Shown here: in pieces, positions 34,287 to 43,630 of the stretch
How the letters are laid out: each line of letters starts with the position of its first letter
How positions within the stretch are numbered: the stretch's first letter is position 1
DNA from: Polaromonas sp.
Lineage (GTDB): Bacteria > Pseudomonadota > Gammaproteobacteria > Burkholderiales > Burkholderiaceae_C
Direction: 5' to 3'
Assembly: GCF_012927485.1 (NCBI RefSeq)
Contig: NZ_JABBPC010000012.1
Coordinates: forward strand, 310,001-374,000
DNA: 64,000 nucleotides
Program-made: the position numbers and the translations under genes
The notes under the pieces: generated by a model
The model's database searches: none
What the model saw: the letters and a program-made list of their open reading frames with translations, nothing else
What the model was told of the DNA's origin: nothing

Positions 34287-34841
34287 ATGAAATTTCGAGG
34301 CATGACATTGATTGAGCTGATGGTCGCGATCGCGCTAGTGGCGATCATCATGGCGATAGGCGTCCCCTCGTATCGTTACATCACCTATAGCAGCCGAATA
34401 GCGGGTGAAATAAATTCCTTGCTGGGTGATCTGCAATTTGCTCGATCGGAAGCGGCGAAAGAAGGCGTCCCGGTGACCGTTTGCGCGTCTACCGATGGCA
34501 CCAGTTGCAGCGGGTCAGCTGCCTGGAGCAGTGGCTGGATTGTTTTCGTTGACAACTCGACTGCCGGGACGGCGGTGCCGGGAAATGCGGTTGTCGACTC
34601 TGGCGACACAGTGCTTCGCAAGTATCCCTCTATCGCCGCTTTTGACAGCTTCCTAGCGAGCAATAGCGCGGCCGCATTTACCTTTAATCGCGACGGTTTC
34701 CTTATCAATCAAACCGCTGATCCGGTAACGCTGACATTAAAACCTGTGAACGGCACGGACACTAAATGGACTCGTTGTTTGGCCGTTGCCATGATTGGTC
34801 GGATGACGGTACAACGGTCGGGTACCGGGGCGTGCGCATGA
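34287..34841 (+). CDS. fimU: Type IV minor pilin, FimU/FimT (GspH) type
   Basis: Minor pilin that helps prime pilus assembly, 184 residues. The short leader MKFRG is followed by MTLIELMVAIALVAIIMAIGVPSY, a class III signal with Glu5. The soluble domain begins LLGDLQFARSEAAKEGVPVTVC, typical of GspH/FimT, and contains Cys pairs including TSCSG. The ATG at 34287 gives a normal leader; an ATG at 34218 would give 28 residues. It overlaps pilV by ATGA and heads a six-gene operon. Confidence 0.85.
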   Translation: MKFRGMTLIELMVAIALVAIIMAIGVPSYRYITYSSRIAGEINSLLGDLQFARSEAAKEGVPVTVCASTDGTSCSGSAAWSSGWIVFVDNSTAGTAVPGNAVVDSGDTVLRKYPSIAAFDSFLASNSAAAFTFNRDGFLINQTADPVTLTLKPVNGTDTKWTRCLAVAMIGRMTVQRSGTGACA

Positions 34842-35377
34842 TTGATCGCTCCTCGCGCCGTTCGCAAAGCGGCTTCAGTCTGCTCGAAGTCATGATTTCG
34901 CTATTGGTCATTGCGATTGGTTTGCTGGGTGTAGCAAAAACGCAGGCACTGGCCATCGGCAATACAAAAACGGCTGGCTCTCGCTCACTTGCAGCGCTCC
35001 ATGCGGCAAGTATTGCTTCTGCCATGCATGCAAACAAGGGCTATTGGGCTTCTGGATTGGCGCCTGCCAGTTTGACGATATCGAATACAACCGTCTCTGA
35101 TGCCACCCTCAATAGCCAAAGTATGAATTGCACTGCCAGCTCATGCACGTCCGTTCAACTGGCGGGATACGACCTGAAGACTATATGGGGTCCGGCAGTG
35201 CAGCAGCAGCTGCCCGGCGGCACCGGAACCATCGCATGCTCAAACGCCGTTGGCGTTGCCGTGACTTGCACCGTGACCGTTAGTTGGAACGAGAAATACA
35301 TCGGGCTCAACCAGGCGACCGTGGACACCAGTAAGCAAACCTCGATTCAAAGCGTCGCCTTGCTGGTTGAGCCATGA
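34838..35377 (+). CDS. pilV: Type IV minor pilin PilV
   Basis: Minor pilin of 179 residues. The leader MIDRSSRRSQSG precedes FSLLEVMISLLVIAIGLLGVAK, the usual PilV class III signal, with Glu5. The KTQALAIGNTKTAGSRSLAALHA stretch following the helix is typical of PilV. It starts within the stop of the preceding gene and ends within the start of pilW (ATGA overlaps), so translation is coupled along the operon. Confidence 0.88.
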   Translation: MIDRSSRRSQSGFSLLEVMISLLVIAIGLLGVAKTQALAIGNTKTAGSRSLAALHAASIASAMHANKGYWASGLAPASLTISNTTVSDATLNSQSMNCTASSCTSVQLAGYDLKTIWGPAVQQQLPGGTGTIACSNAVGVAVTCTVTVSWNEKYIGLNQATVDTSKQTSIQSVALLVEP

Positions 35378-36102
35378 GTTACAACCCCCTACGAAGTCAG
35401 GCGCCAAAAAGACATCAATCCGGCATGTCCTTGTTGGAAATCTTAGTGGCCTTGTCGATCGGGTTCTTCTTGTTGACAGGCATCATCACGGTGTTTTCTG
35501 CGACGCGCCAGAACTTTACCGCGCAAGGTCAGATGTCGCAGTTGCAGGACGATCAGCGAATGGCCATGGGGATCGTCACGACCGTTCTTCAGGAAGCCGG
35601 ATTTTTTCCTGCGCCTCAAACTACCACGGTCGCCGTGGCGCTTCCTGTCGCCGCGCCCTTCACGGCGGTCGGGCAGTCCGTTAGCGGCGTCAACACTGCT
35701 GGCGCTCCGGATACGCTGACGGTGCGCTACCTGGCTGGGGCAAATGGCGGCGACAGCATGACCGACTGCAATGGGAAACTGAACACCACCGCTCTGACCG
35801 TCACCTTTGTCAACACCTTTGCGATCAACGCGAACAAGGAGTTGACCTGTTCAGTGAACGGCGGTGTCCAGCGACCTCTTGTTGGCGGGATTACCGGATT
35901 AACCATTCTTTTTGGCGTGGACTCGGACGGCAATGGATCAGTCAATCAATATCTCCCGGCCGCTAGCATTGCCGCCAGTGCTTGGCCGGGAGTGCTCTCA
36001 GCGCTTGTAACGATGACGTTTCAAAACCCATTGGCCGGACAGCCTGGGCAAAATGCCACGATTTCGTTAACAAGATTCATCAGTCTTATGGGCAAATCAT
36101 GA
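35374..36102 (+). CDS. pilW: Type IV minor pilin PilW
   Basis: Minor pilin of 242 residues. The leader ends RHQSG, followed by MSLLEILVALSIGFFLLTGII with Glu5. The region after the helix, with QLQDDQRMAMGIVTTVLQEAGFFP, matches PilW proteins. It belongs to the priming subcomplex with FimU, PilV, PilX, PilE and PilY1. ATGA overlaps exist at both ends. Confidence 0.9.
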   Translation: MSYNPLRSQAPKRHQSGMSLLEILVALSIGFFLLTGIITVFSATRQNFTAQGQMSQLQDDQRMAMGIVTTVLQEAGFFPAPQTTTVAVALPVAAPFTAVGQSVSGVNTAGAPDTLTVRYLAGANGGDSMTDCNGKLNTTALTVTFVNTFAINANKELTCSVNGGVQRPLVGGITGLTILFGVDSDGNGSVNQYLPAASIAASAWPGVLSALVTMTFQNPLAGQPGQNATISLTRFISLMGKS

Positions 36103-36710
36103 AGCCAGGAATCGTTAATCCAAACGCGGCGCAAGTCCGTTCACTGCAAAAGGAGCGCGGCATCGTGCTGGTCACCGCGCTGCTTATTTTGGTCGTTCTG
36201 ACACTGCTCTCGGTGAGCATGTTCCGCACTTTCGGGCTATCCGAACGAATCGCGGGCAACACCCGAGAAAAACAACGTGCCTTTCATGCGGCGCAAAGTG
36301 CCATGCAATACGCTGAGTGGTGGCTGACGCAAGGCAACGGCTCAGCGGGGACGACTTGCTCTGGGCTTTTAACCGCAGACGGTACGACACCGACAACGCA
36401 AGTTTGTAATAACGCAATGACCGCCCCGCAAACCGCTGCGGTGCCCTGGCAGACCAGCAGTGGTGCCAGCCTTGGCGTGGCTTACACCCCGCCTGGAATG
36501 ACCGTCGCGGCAGCCGGGCAAGCAGGCGCGTACGCCGCGTCGGCCCGGTTCTACATCACGCCGCTGGGCGCCGACCCAGCCGACTCGACGGGCAACTCTC
36601 AACTTTATCAAATCAGTGCCATGAGTACTGGCGGTAACAATGTTGCTGCGTCAGTGGTTCAAAGTGTGTATTCCATCAAGACTGGCGTCGTTGACGCAGG
36701 GGGTTTGTAA
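36099..36710 (+). CDS. pilX: Type IV minor pilin-like PilX
   Basis: A 203-residue PilX. The N-terminus, after ...SLQKERG, is IVLVTALLILVVLTLLSVSMFR, a pilin-type helix lacking Glu5, as usual for PilX/GspK-type tip subunits. RIAGNTREKQRAFHAAQSAMQYAEWWL is the standard PilX region. The ATG at 36099 overlaps the pilW stop. The final A of its TAA stop is the A of the pilY1 ATG. Confidence 0.88.
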   Translation: MKPGIVNPNAAQVRSLQKERGIVLVTALLILVVLTLLSVSMFRTFGLSERIAGNTREKQRAFHAAQSAMQYAEWWLTQGNGSAGTTCSGLLTADGTTPTTQVCNNAMTAPQTAAVPWQTSSGASLGVAYTPPGMTVAAAGQAGAYAASARFYITPLGADPADSTGNSQLYQISAMSTGGNNVAASVVQSVYSIKTGVVDAGGL

Positions 36711-39700
36711 TGCAATCCAAGAATTTCCGCCGCCGCAAGTTATCTTTGTTGCTCACCCTGCTTCTGACGGATTGGGCCAGTGCAGCCCCGGTGGTGGTCA
36801 CTGACGACTTTACCGGCACTACGGCCACCAATCCCTGGCAAACTTTCGGCGGCGCATGTCTGACCGCATCCACCTCGACCAGTACTGCCAGTGGAAATAT
36901 CCCGGGTTGCGTTAACAACTCTTATTACACCGATATTTTTCGCATCAAGGGGGGAACCATGGGCGGCGGCCAAACCGGGACCTTGCCTGACGCCGCTGGC
37001 AATGGCGCGCTACGGTTGACCGCCGTTGGAAATGACGAGCGGGGCGCCATCATCTCTAACTTCGACTTTGCGAAGGATGCCGGTTTGAGCGTTGTTTTCA
37101 AAACCGTCACTTATGGCGGAAATGGCGCCGATGGCATGTCGTTTTTCCTAATGGATTCAACCGCCACCCCAGCGCTAGGAGGTTCAGGAGGAAGTCTGGC
37201 GTATTCATGTAGTAACGTTAACGATTTCTACGAGGGTGTACCGGGGGCTTACATCGGGCTGGGGATGGATGAATACGGAAATTTTTTGAACGCCAGCGAC
37301 AACACGGCTACCGGGGCCGGGTTTTCGGCAAATCGAATCGGTCTGCGCGGGGCGGGAAATATTACGTGGAATAACTTAAAAAGTATTGGCATTTATCCTT
37401 CGAATCTCTCATCAAACGACCAAAAACTCGCTGTTCAAAACACCTGTAAAACGGGAACCGTGTGGGACTACTCAAAGAATAATTCGAAACTCCAAGATAC
37501 TAAAGCTACGATTCTGGATTACCCACTGATCCCAGGCGGCTACACCAACAGTGCCTCACTGTGGAAAAATACCGCCCTTCGGCCGAACGCCACCCCCATT
37601 ACCTACAACCTGAAACTTACCGCGACGGGCTTGCTTAGTTTGTCTTACAGCGTGAACGGGGGGAATTACCAGCCGGTGCTGACCAATCAATCCATCTCGG
37701 CATCCAATGGCCCCATGCCCGACAGGTTTAAGTTTGGATTCACAGGCGCGACCGGTGGCTCAAATAATATCCACGAAGTCTTGTGCTTCCAGGCCGGCCC
37801 CGCCGAAATTTCAACCAGCAGCGCCGGCATCAACACGCAGCAGTCAGGGCAGGTCAAGACCGGCACTCAAATTTATCTGGCCTACTACCACACCAATAAT
37901 TGGTGGGGACAATTAACCTCGCAGAACTTGCTGTATTCCAGTGCCAACAACGGCACGGTGTCCATCAGTCCGACCGCGAATTGGGATGCTTCCTGCGTAT
38001 TGACGGGCGGTAAATGCGATGCCACCAATGTCGCCGCCATGACGCCGCAATCGCCGGTCAAGAGGGTCATGCTGACATGGAGTGGGCTAGCAGGTACTCC
38101 CTCAGTAGGCAGTCCCGCCGTAGGCATTCCCTTTGAGTGGACCAGTCTTTCGAGTTCGCAGCAAACTGCTTTAACTTCAGGTGATGCTTCGGCCACTTCC
38201 GACCGCTTGAACTTCTTGCGCGGTGACCGCACCAAGGAACTAACGACCACCGGTGCAAATATGTACCGTATGCGCACAAGCGTGCTGGGTGACATCATTG
38301 ATTCAAGCCCGACATGGGTGGGTGGTCCCTCTGCACCCTATGCCGACGTGTGGGTCGACAGCACCCAACCTAGAGCGGCCGCGTCCGCGCTGCCGGAGAA
38401 TGCAGCGTCTCCGTATTCTTCATTCGTAATGGCCAACGCGACGCGACAAAATGTGGTGTACGTGGGGGCCGACGATGGCTTCCTGCATGGGTTTCGCGCG
38501 GGGGCTTACGACACGACCGGCAATTTTGTCAACAACAGTACTTCTCCAAATGACGGGGCTGAGGTGCTTGCCTATATGCCGTCTTCTGTGCTGAAAACTA
38601 TTCACAGCACCACGGCTACTGCGGATTACTCCAATACCCAGTATGCGCAGGCGTTTAGCGTCGACGGAACGCCCTACGCTGGCGATCTGTATTACAAAAA
38701 TGCCTGGCACACCTGGTTGACGGGTGGCATTGGGCCAGGGGGCAGCGATGTTTGGGCCCTCGATATTACAAATCCCAGCACCACTAATTTTGTGGAGGCG
38801 AATGCCTCCAGCCTGGTGATGGGCGATTGGTCCGCTGGATCATTTGCCTGTGTTGGAGATAGCGGGACACCAAACTGCAGCAGCAATTTGGGCCAAACAT
38901 TCGGTACGCCCCAAATTCGCCGCTTTCACAACGGAATGTGGGGCCTAGTCTTTGGCAATGGCCTTAACAGTACAAACGGCAAGGCCGGAATTTTCATAGT
39001 CACCATCGACCCCACGACTGCGGCGCAGAAGGTCTACTACCTCGACACGGGGACCACTTCAAACGGCATCACGTATGTGACACCGGCTGATCTGGACGGC
39101 GATCACACGGTTGACTATATCTACGCCGGAGACGTTAAAGGCAACGTGTGGCGATTTGACGTGACCAGTACTTCGCCGAGCAACTGGGCCGCCTCCAAGT
39201 ACGGCAACGCCGCGGCCACGCCGCTATTTACAGCGGCCAGCAACCAGCCGATTACCACGAAGCCCCTGGTAGCCATCGTCCCAACCACCACCGGGGCGTC
39301 TCGTGTCGTTGTTAGTTTTGGTACCGGGCAGCAAGTCCCTCAAACCTTACTGTCCCCCGCAACCTATGCAAGCGGTTCTCAGGCCTTGTATGGGATTTGG
39401 GATTGGGATATGGCGGCTTGGAATTTACTCAATCCGGCTGCGCCGAAAAGCGCCACCACGGGTAGAAAAACAATCGCTCAAACAGATTTAACCCAACAAA
39501 CCGTGACCGCTACCTATCCAACGACCACGACCAACGGGGTATCGGGGTATCGCACCGTCAGTAACACCGCCGTGTGCTGGCAAGGCAGTACTACGTGCAC
39601 CAGCGGCAACAACCAATGGGGATGGGAACTCGTTCTGCCGACGTCGAGCGAGCAGGTCATCTACAGCCCGATTCTTGCCCAGGGTGCCGTCATCGTCAAC

Positions 39701-40018
39701 ACGACCATACCGGCCAACAATTCTGCGTTGACCTGTTCAATCAACCCCAACACCGGTTGGACGATGGCCGTCGATCCTGCTACGGGTGGGGCATTCAAAC
39801 AGTCGTTTTTCGGTGATGCCAGTAATAACTTTGTGAGCTATAACGGCGCCAAGGTCAGCGGGATCCAGATCGGCGCGGTAGGTAGTCCCTCCGTGGTCAC
39901 TGCCTCGAACAGCCCCTATCTGGTGAATCAAACCAGTGCCGGCACAGGGCACGTGGACAAAATTGCGCCGCCCGGAGGCACCCTTGGTAAGCGGCTGACA
40001 TGGCAGCAACTGCGTTAA
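36710..40018 (+). CDS. pilY1: Pilus tip adhesin PilY1 with an N-terminal lectin-like domain
   Basis: Secreted pilus-tip protein of 1102 residues. A signal peptide (about 1-25, ending ASA) is followed by a domain with FTGTTATNPW, GADGMSFFLMD and GAYIGLGMDEYGNF, resembling L-type lectin modules. The usual von Willebrand A domain is not evident. The C-terminal half is the PilY/PilC beta-propeller: DIIDSSPTWVGGP, NVVYVGADDGFLHGF and GLVFGNGLNS. The Ca2+ site DLDGDHTVD (Asp794 to Asp802) is followed by YIYAGDVKGNVWRFD. It lies between pilX and pilE in the operon. Function in retraction control and adhesion is known for the family; sugar binding is inferred. Confidence 0.88.
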   Translation: MQSKNFRRRKLSLLLTLLLTDWASAAPVVVTDDFTGTTATNPWQTFGGACLTASTSTSTASGNIPGCVNNSYYTDIFRIKGGTMGGGQTGTLPDAAGNGALRLTAVGNDERGAIISNFDFAKDAGLSVVFKTVTYGGNGADGMSFFLMDSTATPALGGSGGSLAYSCSNVNDFYEGVPGAYIGLGMDEYGNFLNASDNTATGAGFSANRIGLRGAGNITWNNLKSIGIYPSNLSSNDQKLAVQNTCKTGTVWDYSKNNSKLQDTKATILDYPLIPGGYTNSASLWKNTALRPNATPITYNLKLTATGLLSLSYSVNGGNYQPVLTNQSISASNGPMPDRFKFGFTGATGGSNNIHEVLCFQAGPAEISTSSAGINTQQSGQVKTGTQIYLAYYHTNNWWGQLTSQNLLYSSANNGTVSISPTANWDASCVLTGGKCDATNVAAMTPQSPVKRVMLTWSGLAGTPSVGSPAVGIPFEWTSLSSSQQTALTSGDASATSDRLNFLRGDRTKELTTTGANMYRMRTSVLGDIIDSSPTWVGGPSAPYADVWVDSTQPRAAASALPENAASPYSSFVMANATRQNVVYVGADDGFLHGFRAGAYDTTGNFVNNSTSPNDGAEVLAYMPSSVLKTIHSTTATADYSNTQYAQAFSVDGTPYAGDLYYKNAWHTWLTGGIGPGGSDVWALDITNPSTTNFVEANASSLVMGDWSAGSFACVGDSGTPNCSSNLGQTFGTPQIRRFHNGMWGLVFGNGLNSTNGKAGIFIVTIDPTTAAQKVYYLDTGTTSNGITYVTPADLDGDHTVDYIYAGDVKGNVWRFDVTSTSPSNWAASKYGNAAATPLFTAASNQPITTKPLVAIVPTTTGASRVVVSFGTGQQVPQTLLSPATYASGSQALYGIWDWDMAAWNLLNPAAPKSATTGRKTIAQTDLTQQTVTATYPTTTTNGVSGYRTVSNTAVCWQGSTTCTSGNNQWGWELVLPTSSEQVIYSPILAQGAVIVNTTIPANNSALTCSINPNTGWTMAVDPATGGAFKQSFFGDASNNFVSYNGAKVSGIQIGAVGSPSVVTASNSPYLVNQTSAGTGHVDKIAPPGGTLGKRLTWQQLR

Positions 40019-40029
40019 CGGAGCGATCT

Positions 40030-40554
40030 ATGGAAATTGCTGGTTTTAGCCTCGGTAGCGAGCCTGCCGCTTGCCTGAAAGAGATGGCTGTTTCACGCGC
40101 TCGGAAGCACCACGGGCTATCGTCATCGAGGCCCGCAGGGCTTTTCGGTTTTACCCTCATTGAGTTGATGATTGTGGTGGCTGTGGTGGCCTTATTGGCG
40201 GCGGTTGCACTACCAAGCTACCGGGCGCAAGTCCGCAAATCCAAAAGGACTGATGCAAAGATGTCGCTGCTGGACTTGGCGAGCCGCGAGGAGCGCTACT
40301 CCACCACCAACAATTCCTATACCATCGCGTACGCCAACCTGGGCTTCGCAAGCGATTTTCCGGTCGCGGTCCCAAGTGCAACGACGTTCAACTATGCCTT
40401 GGCAGTAACGGCTGCAGGCACGAGCACCTTCACGATTACGGCGACTCCGAACGGAGATCAGGTAAATGACACCTGCGGAACGTATCAACTCACCGAACAA
40501 GGCGTTCAAAGTAATACCGGAGCGACAACGGATTCCGCGACCTGCTGGCGTTGA
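40030..40554 (+). CDS. pilE: Type IV minor pilin PilE
   Basis: Minor pilin of 174 residues with class III signal [25 protein letters not shown]. The soluble part is short, with SREERYSTTNNSYT and the C-terminal Cys pair DTCGTYQLT...ATCWR. The ATG at 40030 has GGAG 7 bases upstream but gives an unusually long leader of about 40 residues. An ATG at 40084 would shorten it to about 22 with a poorer ribosome site. It begins 11 bases after pilY1 and is the last gene of the operon. Confidence 0.88.
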   Translation: MEIAGFSLGSEPAACLKEMAVSRARKHHGLSSSRPAGLFGFTLIELMIVVAVVALLAAVALPSYRAQVRKSKRTDAKMSLLDLASREERYSTTNNSYTIAYANLGFASDFPVAVPSATTFNYALAVTAAGTSTFTITATPNGDQVNDTCGTYQLTEQGVQSNTGATTDSATCWR

Positions 40555-40628
40555 TAGCGCGAAGCTTCGAGCGGGCAAAGTCTCGTTAGCTACCCAGCCT
40601 GCGATGCGTTCGCGCACTCACAGTCCGC

Positions 40629-42503
40629 TCACAAAAACCCAATGGAAAGCCATGGAATCGCCGCCACGATGACGGTGCCGATAAACAGCGCGAGCATATA
40701 GCCCACGATGGGGCGAATGCCTTCGTCTGGCGGCACCCGGCCAATCGCGCAGGCGGCGTAATAGCCCACACCCAACGGCGGGGCGAACAGCCCCAGGCCC
40801 ATCGACAAGACGACCACCATCGCGTAGTGCACATCGTGTATGCCTAGCTGACGTGCGATTGGGAACAGTAGTGGACCGAACAACACGATGGCGGGGATGC
40901 CCTCGAGCACGGAGCCAAGTACCACGAACGCCAGGATGGACACGGCCATGAACATGGGCGCACCGCCGGGCAAGCCGCCCATGGTTTCGGCCAGCAGCCG
41001 CGAGAATCCTGATTGCGTGAGGCCCCACGCCATGGCGGTGGCGGTGCCGATGATGAGCAAAATGGAACCCGACAAGGCGGCCGTGTCGACCAGCATGTGG
41101 CCGAGGCGTTTGAAGTCGAACTGCCGGTAAATAAACAGCCCTGCCAACACCGAGTACGCAATGCCAATAGTCGATACCTCCGTTGCGGTGGCTACGCCCT
41201 CCACCACTGCGGCGCGAATCACAAAAGGCAGGGCCAGCGCGGGAAAAGCGATGACACCCAGGCGAGCCACACGCGCCCAAGGCGTGCGCTGAACCTGGCT
41301 GAGATCTTCGAAACGATTGCGCCGGTGCACCACGACACACAGCATCAGGCCGAGCACCAGCGCGGGCAACAAGCCTCCGGTGAACAGCGCGGAGATCGAA
41401 ATCCCCGTGACCGAACCAATCGTGATGAGCACCAGGCTGGGCGGCACCGTTTCCGTCTGCGCGCCGGTGGCGGCGAGTAGTGCGACCAGTTCGCCCGGCT
41501 TGGCGCCGCGGCTTTTCATTTCCGGAAAAAGAGCGGGCGCAATGGCCGCCATGTCCGCCGCCTTGGAGCCCGATATACCCGACACCAGGTACATCGCCCC
41601 AACCAGCACGTACGACAAACCGCCTTTGACGTGGCCGAGCAGGCTGGCCAGAAAGCTGATCATGGCGCGGGCCATGCCGGTCATTTCAATCAGCAGGCCG
41701 AGAAACACAAACAGCGGTACGGCCAGCAGGATCAGGTGTGACATGCCCTCGTCCATGCGTCCGACCAAAGCGGGCATGGGGGTTGCCGTGGTGAGCGCCA
41801 GATAGCCGAAAGTCGCCAGGCCAAACGAAAATGCAATCGGGATACCGGCAAATACGCAGCCGCCCGCAACGCCGACAAAGAAGATCAGCAAATTGATGCG
41901 CCCCAGATCGGCGAACAGGGGACTGGCCAACCAGAAGGCCAGCACGATGGCCGCGACGATAGCCACCGACTGAAGCACTTGGCGATTGGACGCCGAGCGC
42001 AGCAGGCGCAGCAGCGCAAACACGCCCATCAGCGCGATGCCCACAGGCAAGGCCGCAGCACGCCAGAGGTTCGAGATTTCCAATGCCGGCGTGGTGATGA
42101 CCATTTCGTCGTGCGCGTATTCCCACGCCGGGCCCACCACCATGACCAGGAAAGCCAGGCAGGCAGCGGTGGCAACCAGTTCATACACGGCGCGTCGTGA
42201 CGCGGCCACACCGCTGACAAACGCCGTCATGCGCATGTGCTCGCCACGCCGCAACGCAACGACCGAGCCCAGCAGCGCCAGCCACAAAAACAGGATGGAG
42301 GCGAGCTCGTCGGACCACAGCAGCGGCGAATGAAACGCATAGCGCGCCACCACGCCCGCAAATAACACCAGGATGTCGGTCAGCACCAGCAGCGCGGCCG
42401 GCACGGCGACCATCAGGCCGAGTAGCGTATCGAGCTTTTCCACCCAGCGAGGCCCGCCTGGCCCCGAAGCCTGCGGCTTGTCGGCTGCCAGGCCAGCGCT
42501 CAC
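40629..42503 (-). CDS. TRAP transporter fused small and large permease (DctQM)
   Basis: Inner-membrane protein of 624 residues. Residues about 20-190 match DctQ (four helices, with RYAFHSPLLWSDELASILFLWLALLG). From about 205 on it matches DctM, with the LINLLIFF-type start, GISGSKAADMAAIAPALFPEM, AATGAQTETVPPS and GLFAPPLGVGYY. It uses an ion gradient to import a carboxylate delivered by the DctP-type protein encoded just upstream, overlapping by 4 bases. The downstream neighbour pilE is convergent. Confidence 0.93.
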   Translation of the reverse strand: MSAGLAADKPQASGPGGPRWVEKLDTLLGLMVAVPAALLVLTDILVLFAGVVARYAFHSPLLWSDELASILFLWLALLGSVVALRRGEHMRMTAFVSGVAASRRAVYELVATAACLAFLVMVVGPAWEYAHDEMVITTPALEISNLWRAAALPVGIALMGVFALLRLLRSASNRQVLQSVAIVAAIVLAFWLASPLFADLGRINLLIFFVGVAGGCVFAGIPIAFSFGLATFGYLALTTATPMPALVGRMDEGMSHLILLAVPLFVFLGLLIEMTGMARAMISFLASLLGHVKGGLSYVLVGAMYLVSGISGSKAADMAAIAPALFPEMKSRGAKPGELVALLAATGAQTETVPPSLVLITIGSVTGISISALFTGGLLPALVLGLMLCVVVHRRNRFEDLSQVQRTPWARVARLGVIAFPALALPFVIRAAVVEGVATATEVSTIGIAYSVLAGLFIYRQFDFKRLGHMLVDTAALSGSILLIIGTATAMAWGLTQSGFSRLLAETMGGLPGGAPMFMAVSILAFVVLGSVLEGIPAIVLFGPLLFPIARQLGIHDVHYAMVVVLSMGLGLFAPPLGVGYYAACAIGRVPPDEGIRPIVGYMLALFIGTVIVAAIPWLSIGFL

Positions 42504-43507
42504 GCCAATTTGCCGGTGTATTTCTCCAGGACAGCCCAGGCTTCGTCACCAAATTTTTTGTGCCAATCGGCATAAAAGTTGGCAGAGCGCAGTTTTGCGC
42601 GGAACAGGTCGGCATTGGTGGTGTTGATGATCATGCCCTTGCCTTTGAGATCGGCCAGCAGGTTGTCGTTGAGCTGACGGACGTCGTCGCGCTGCTTCAG
42701 GCCGGCCGCGTTGACGTTGCTGCTGACAATAGCGCGCAAATCTGCGGGCAAACGCTCGAACGATTTTTTGTTGCCGAGGAACCAGAAACCATCCCACATG
42801 TGGTTGGTGAGGGAGCAGTACTTCTGGACTTCATTCAGCTTGGCGGTCGCAATAATCGCCAGCGGATTTTCCTGTGCGTCCACCACCTTGGTCTGCAGCG
42901 ATGAATAGACCTCGGCGAAGTTGATGGTTGCGGGGGCCGCCTCAAAAGCCTTGAACATAGAGACCCAAAACGGGCTCGGTGGAATGCGGATCTTCATGCC
43001 TTTGAGATCTTCAGGCTGATTCACCGGCCGCGTGCTGGTGGTGATCTGGCGGTAGCCGTTGTCCCAGATTTTTTCGAAAGCAAACAAGGTGGACGCACCT
43101 TCGATTTGCTTGCGTACGTGCACACCCAGGTCGCCGTCCATAGCCGGCCAAACCTGGCCGTAGTCTTTGAATGCAAAACCGACGCCGCTAATTTGCGCAG
43201 CGGGCACCAGCGTCCCCAGAATCAACGGTGACAAGGTAAAAAAGTCGAGCGCGCCGGAGCGAGCTTGCGACAGCATATCGGTGTCATTGCCGAGCTGGTT
43301 GTTCGGGTACACCTCGAAGGCAATGCGCCCTTTAGATTCGGCATTGATTTTGGTCGCCATTTCCGCGGCCCGCACATTCATAGGGTGGGCAATCGGCAAG
43401 TTGTTGCCATACTTAAGTGTGAACTCTGCTTTCTGTGCAAATGCGTTGCCGAAAGGCAGCGCCAGCGCGCTTGCGCCGGCCATCAGGGTGCGTCGTGTGA
43501 TGTTCAT
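42500..43507 (-). CDS. TRAP transporter substrate-binding protein (DctP type)
   Basis: Periplasmic solute receptor of 335 residues. It starts MNITRRTLMAGASALALPFGNAFA, a signal peptide with a twin-Arg-like ITRRTLM that could go by Tat or Sec. It continues with LKYGNNLPIAHPMNVRAAEMA. The KIWDNGYRQITTSTRPV and LKGMKIRIPPSPFW segments with the ligand-binding Arg are typical of DctP proteins for organic acids. The ATG at 43507 has GGAG upstream. It is followed by the fused permease and preceded by CoA ligase and thiolase genes. Confidence 0.93.
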   Translation of the reverse strand: MNITRRTLMAGASALALPFGNAFAQKAEFTLKYGNNLPIAHPMNVRAAEMATKINAESKGRIAFEVYPNNQLGNDTDMLSQARSGALDFFTLSPLILGTLVPAAQISGVGFAFKDYGQVWPAMDGDLGVHVRKQIEGASTLFAFEKIWDNGYRQITTSTRPVNQPEDLKGMKIRIPPSPFWVSMFKAFEAAPATINFAEVYSSLQTKVVDAQENPLAIIATAKLNEVQKYCSLTNHMWDGFWFLGNKKSFERLPADLRAIVSSNVNAAGLKQRDDVRQLNDNLLADLKGKGMIINTTNADLFRAKLRSANFYADWHKKFGDEAWAVLEKYTGKLA

Positions 43508-43630
43508 GGGTTTGTCTCCTGAATTTATTGAGGGATAGGTGAGTGAGTTGGCCGACCGATGCAAGGAGGGGCAGAACTGACTAATGTACGACGGGATCGC
43601 GCCAGCTCTGCTTGGTGAAAACGCCCGCTT

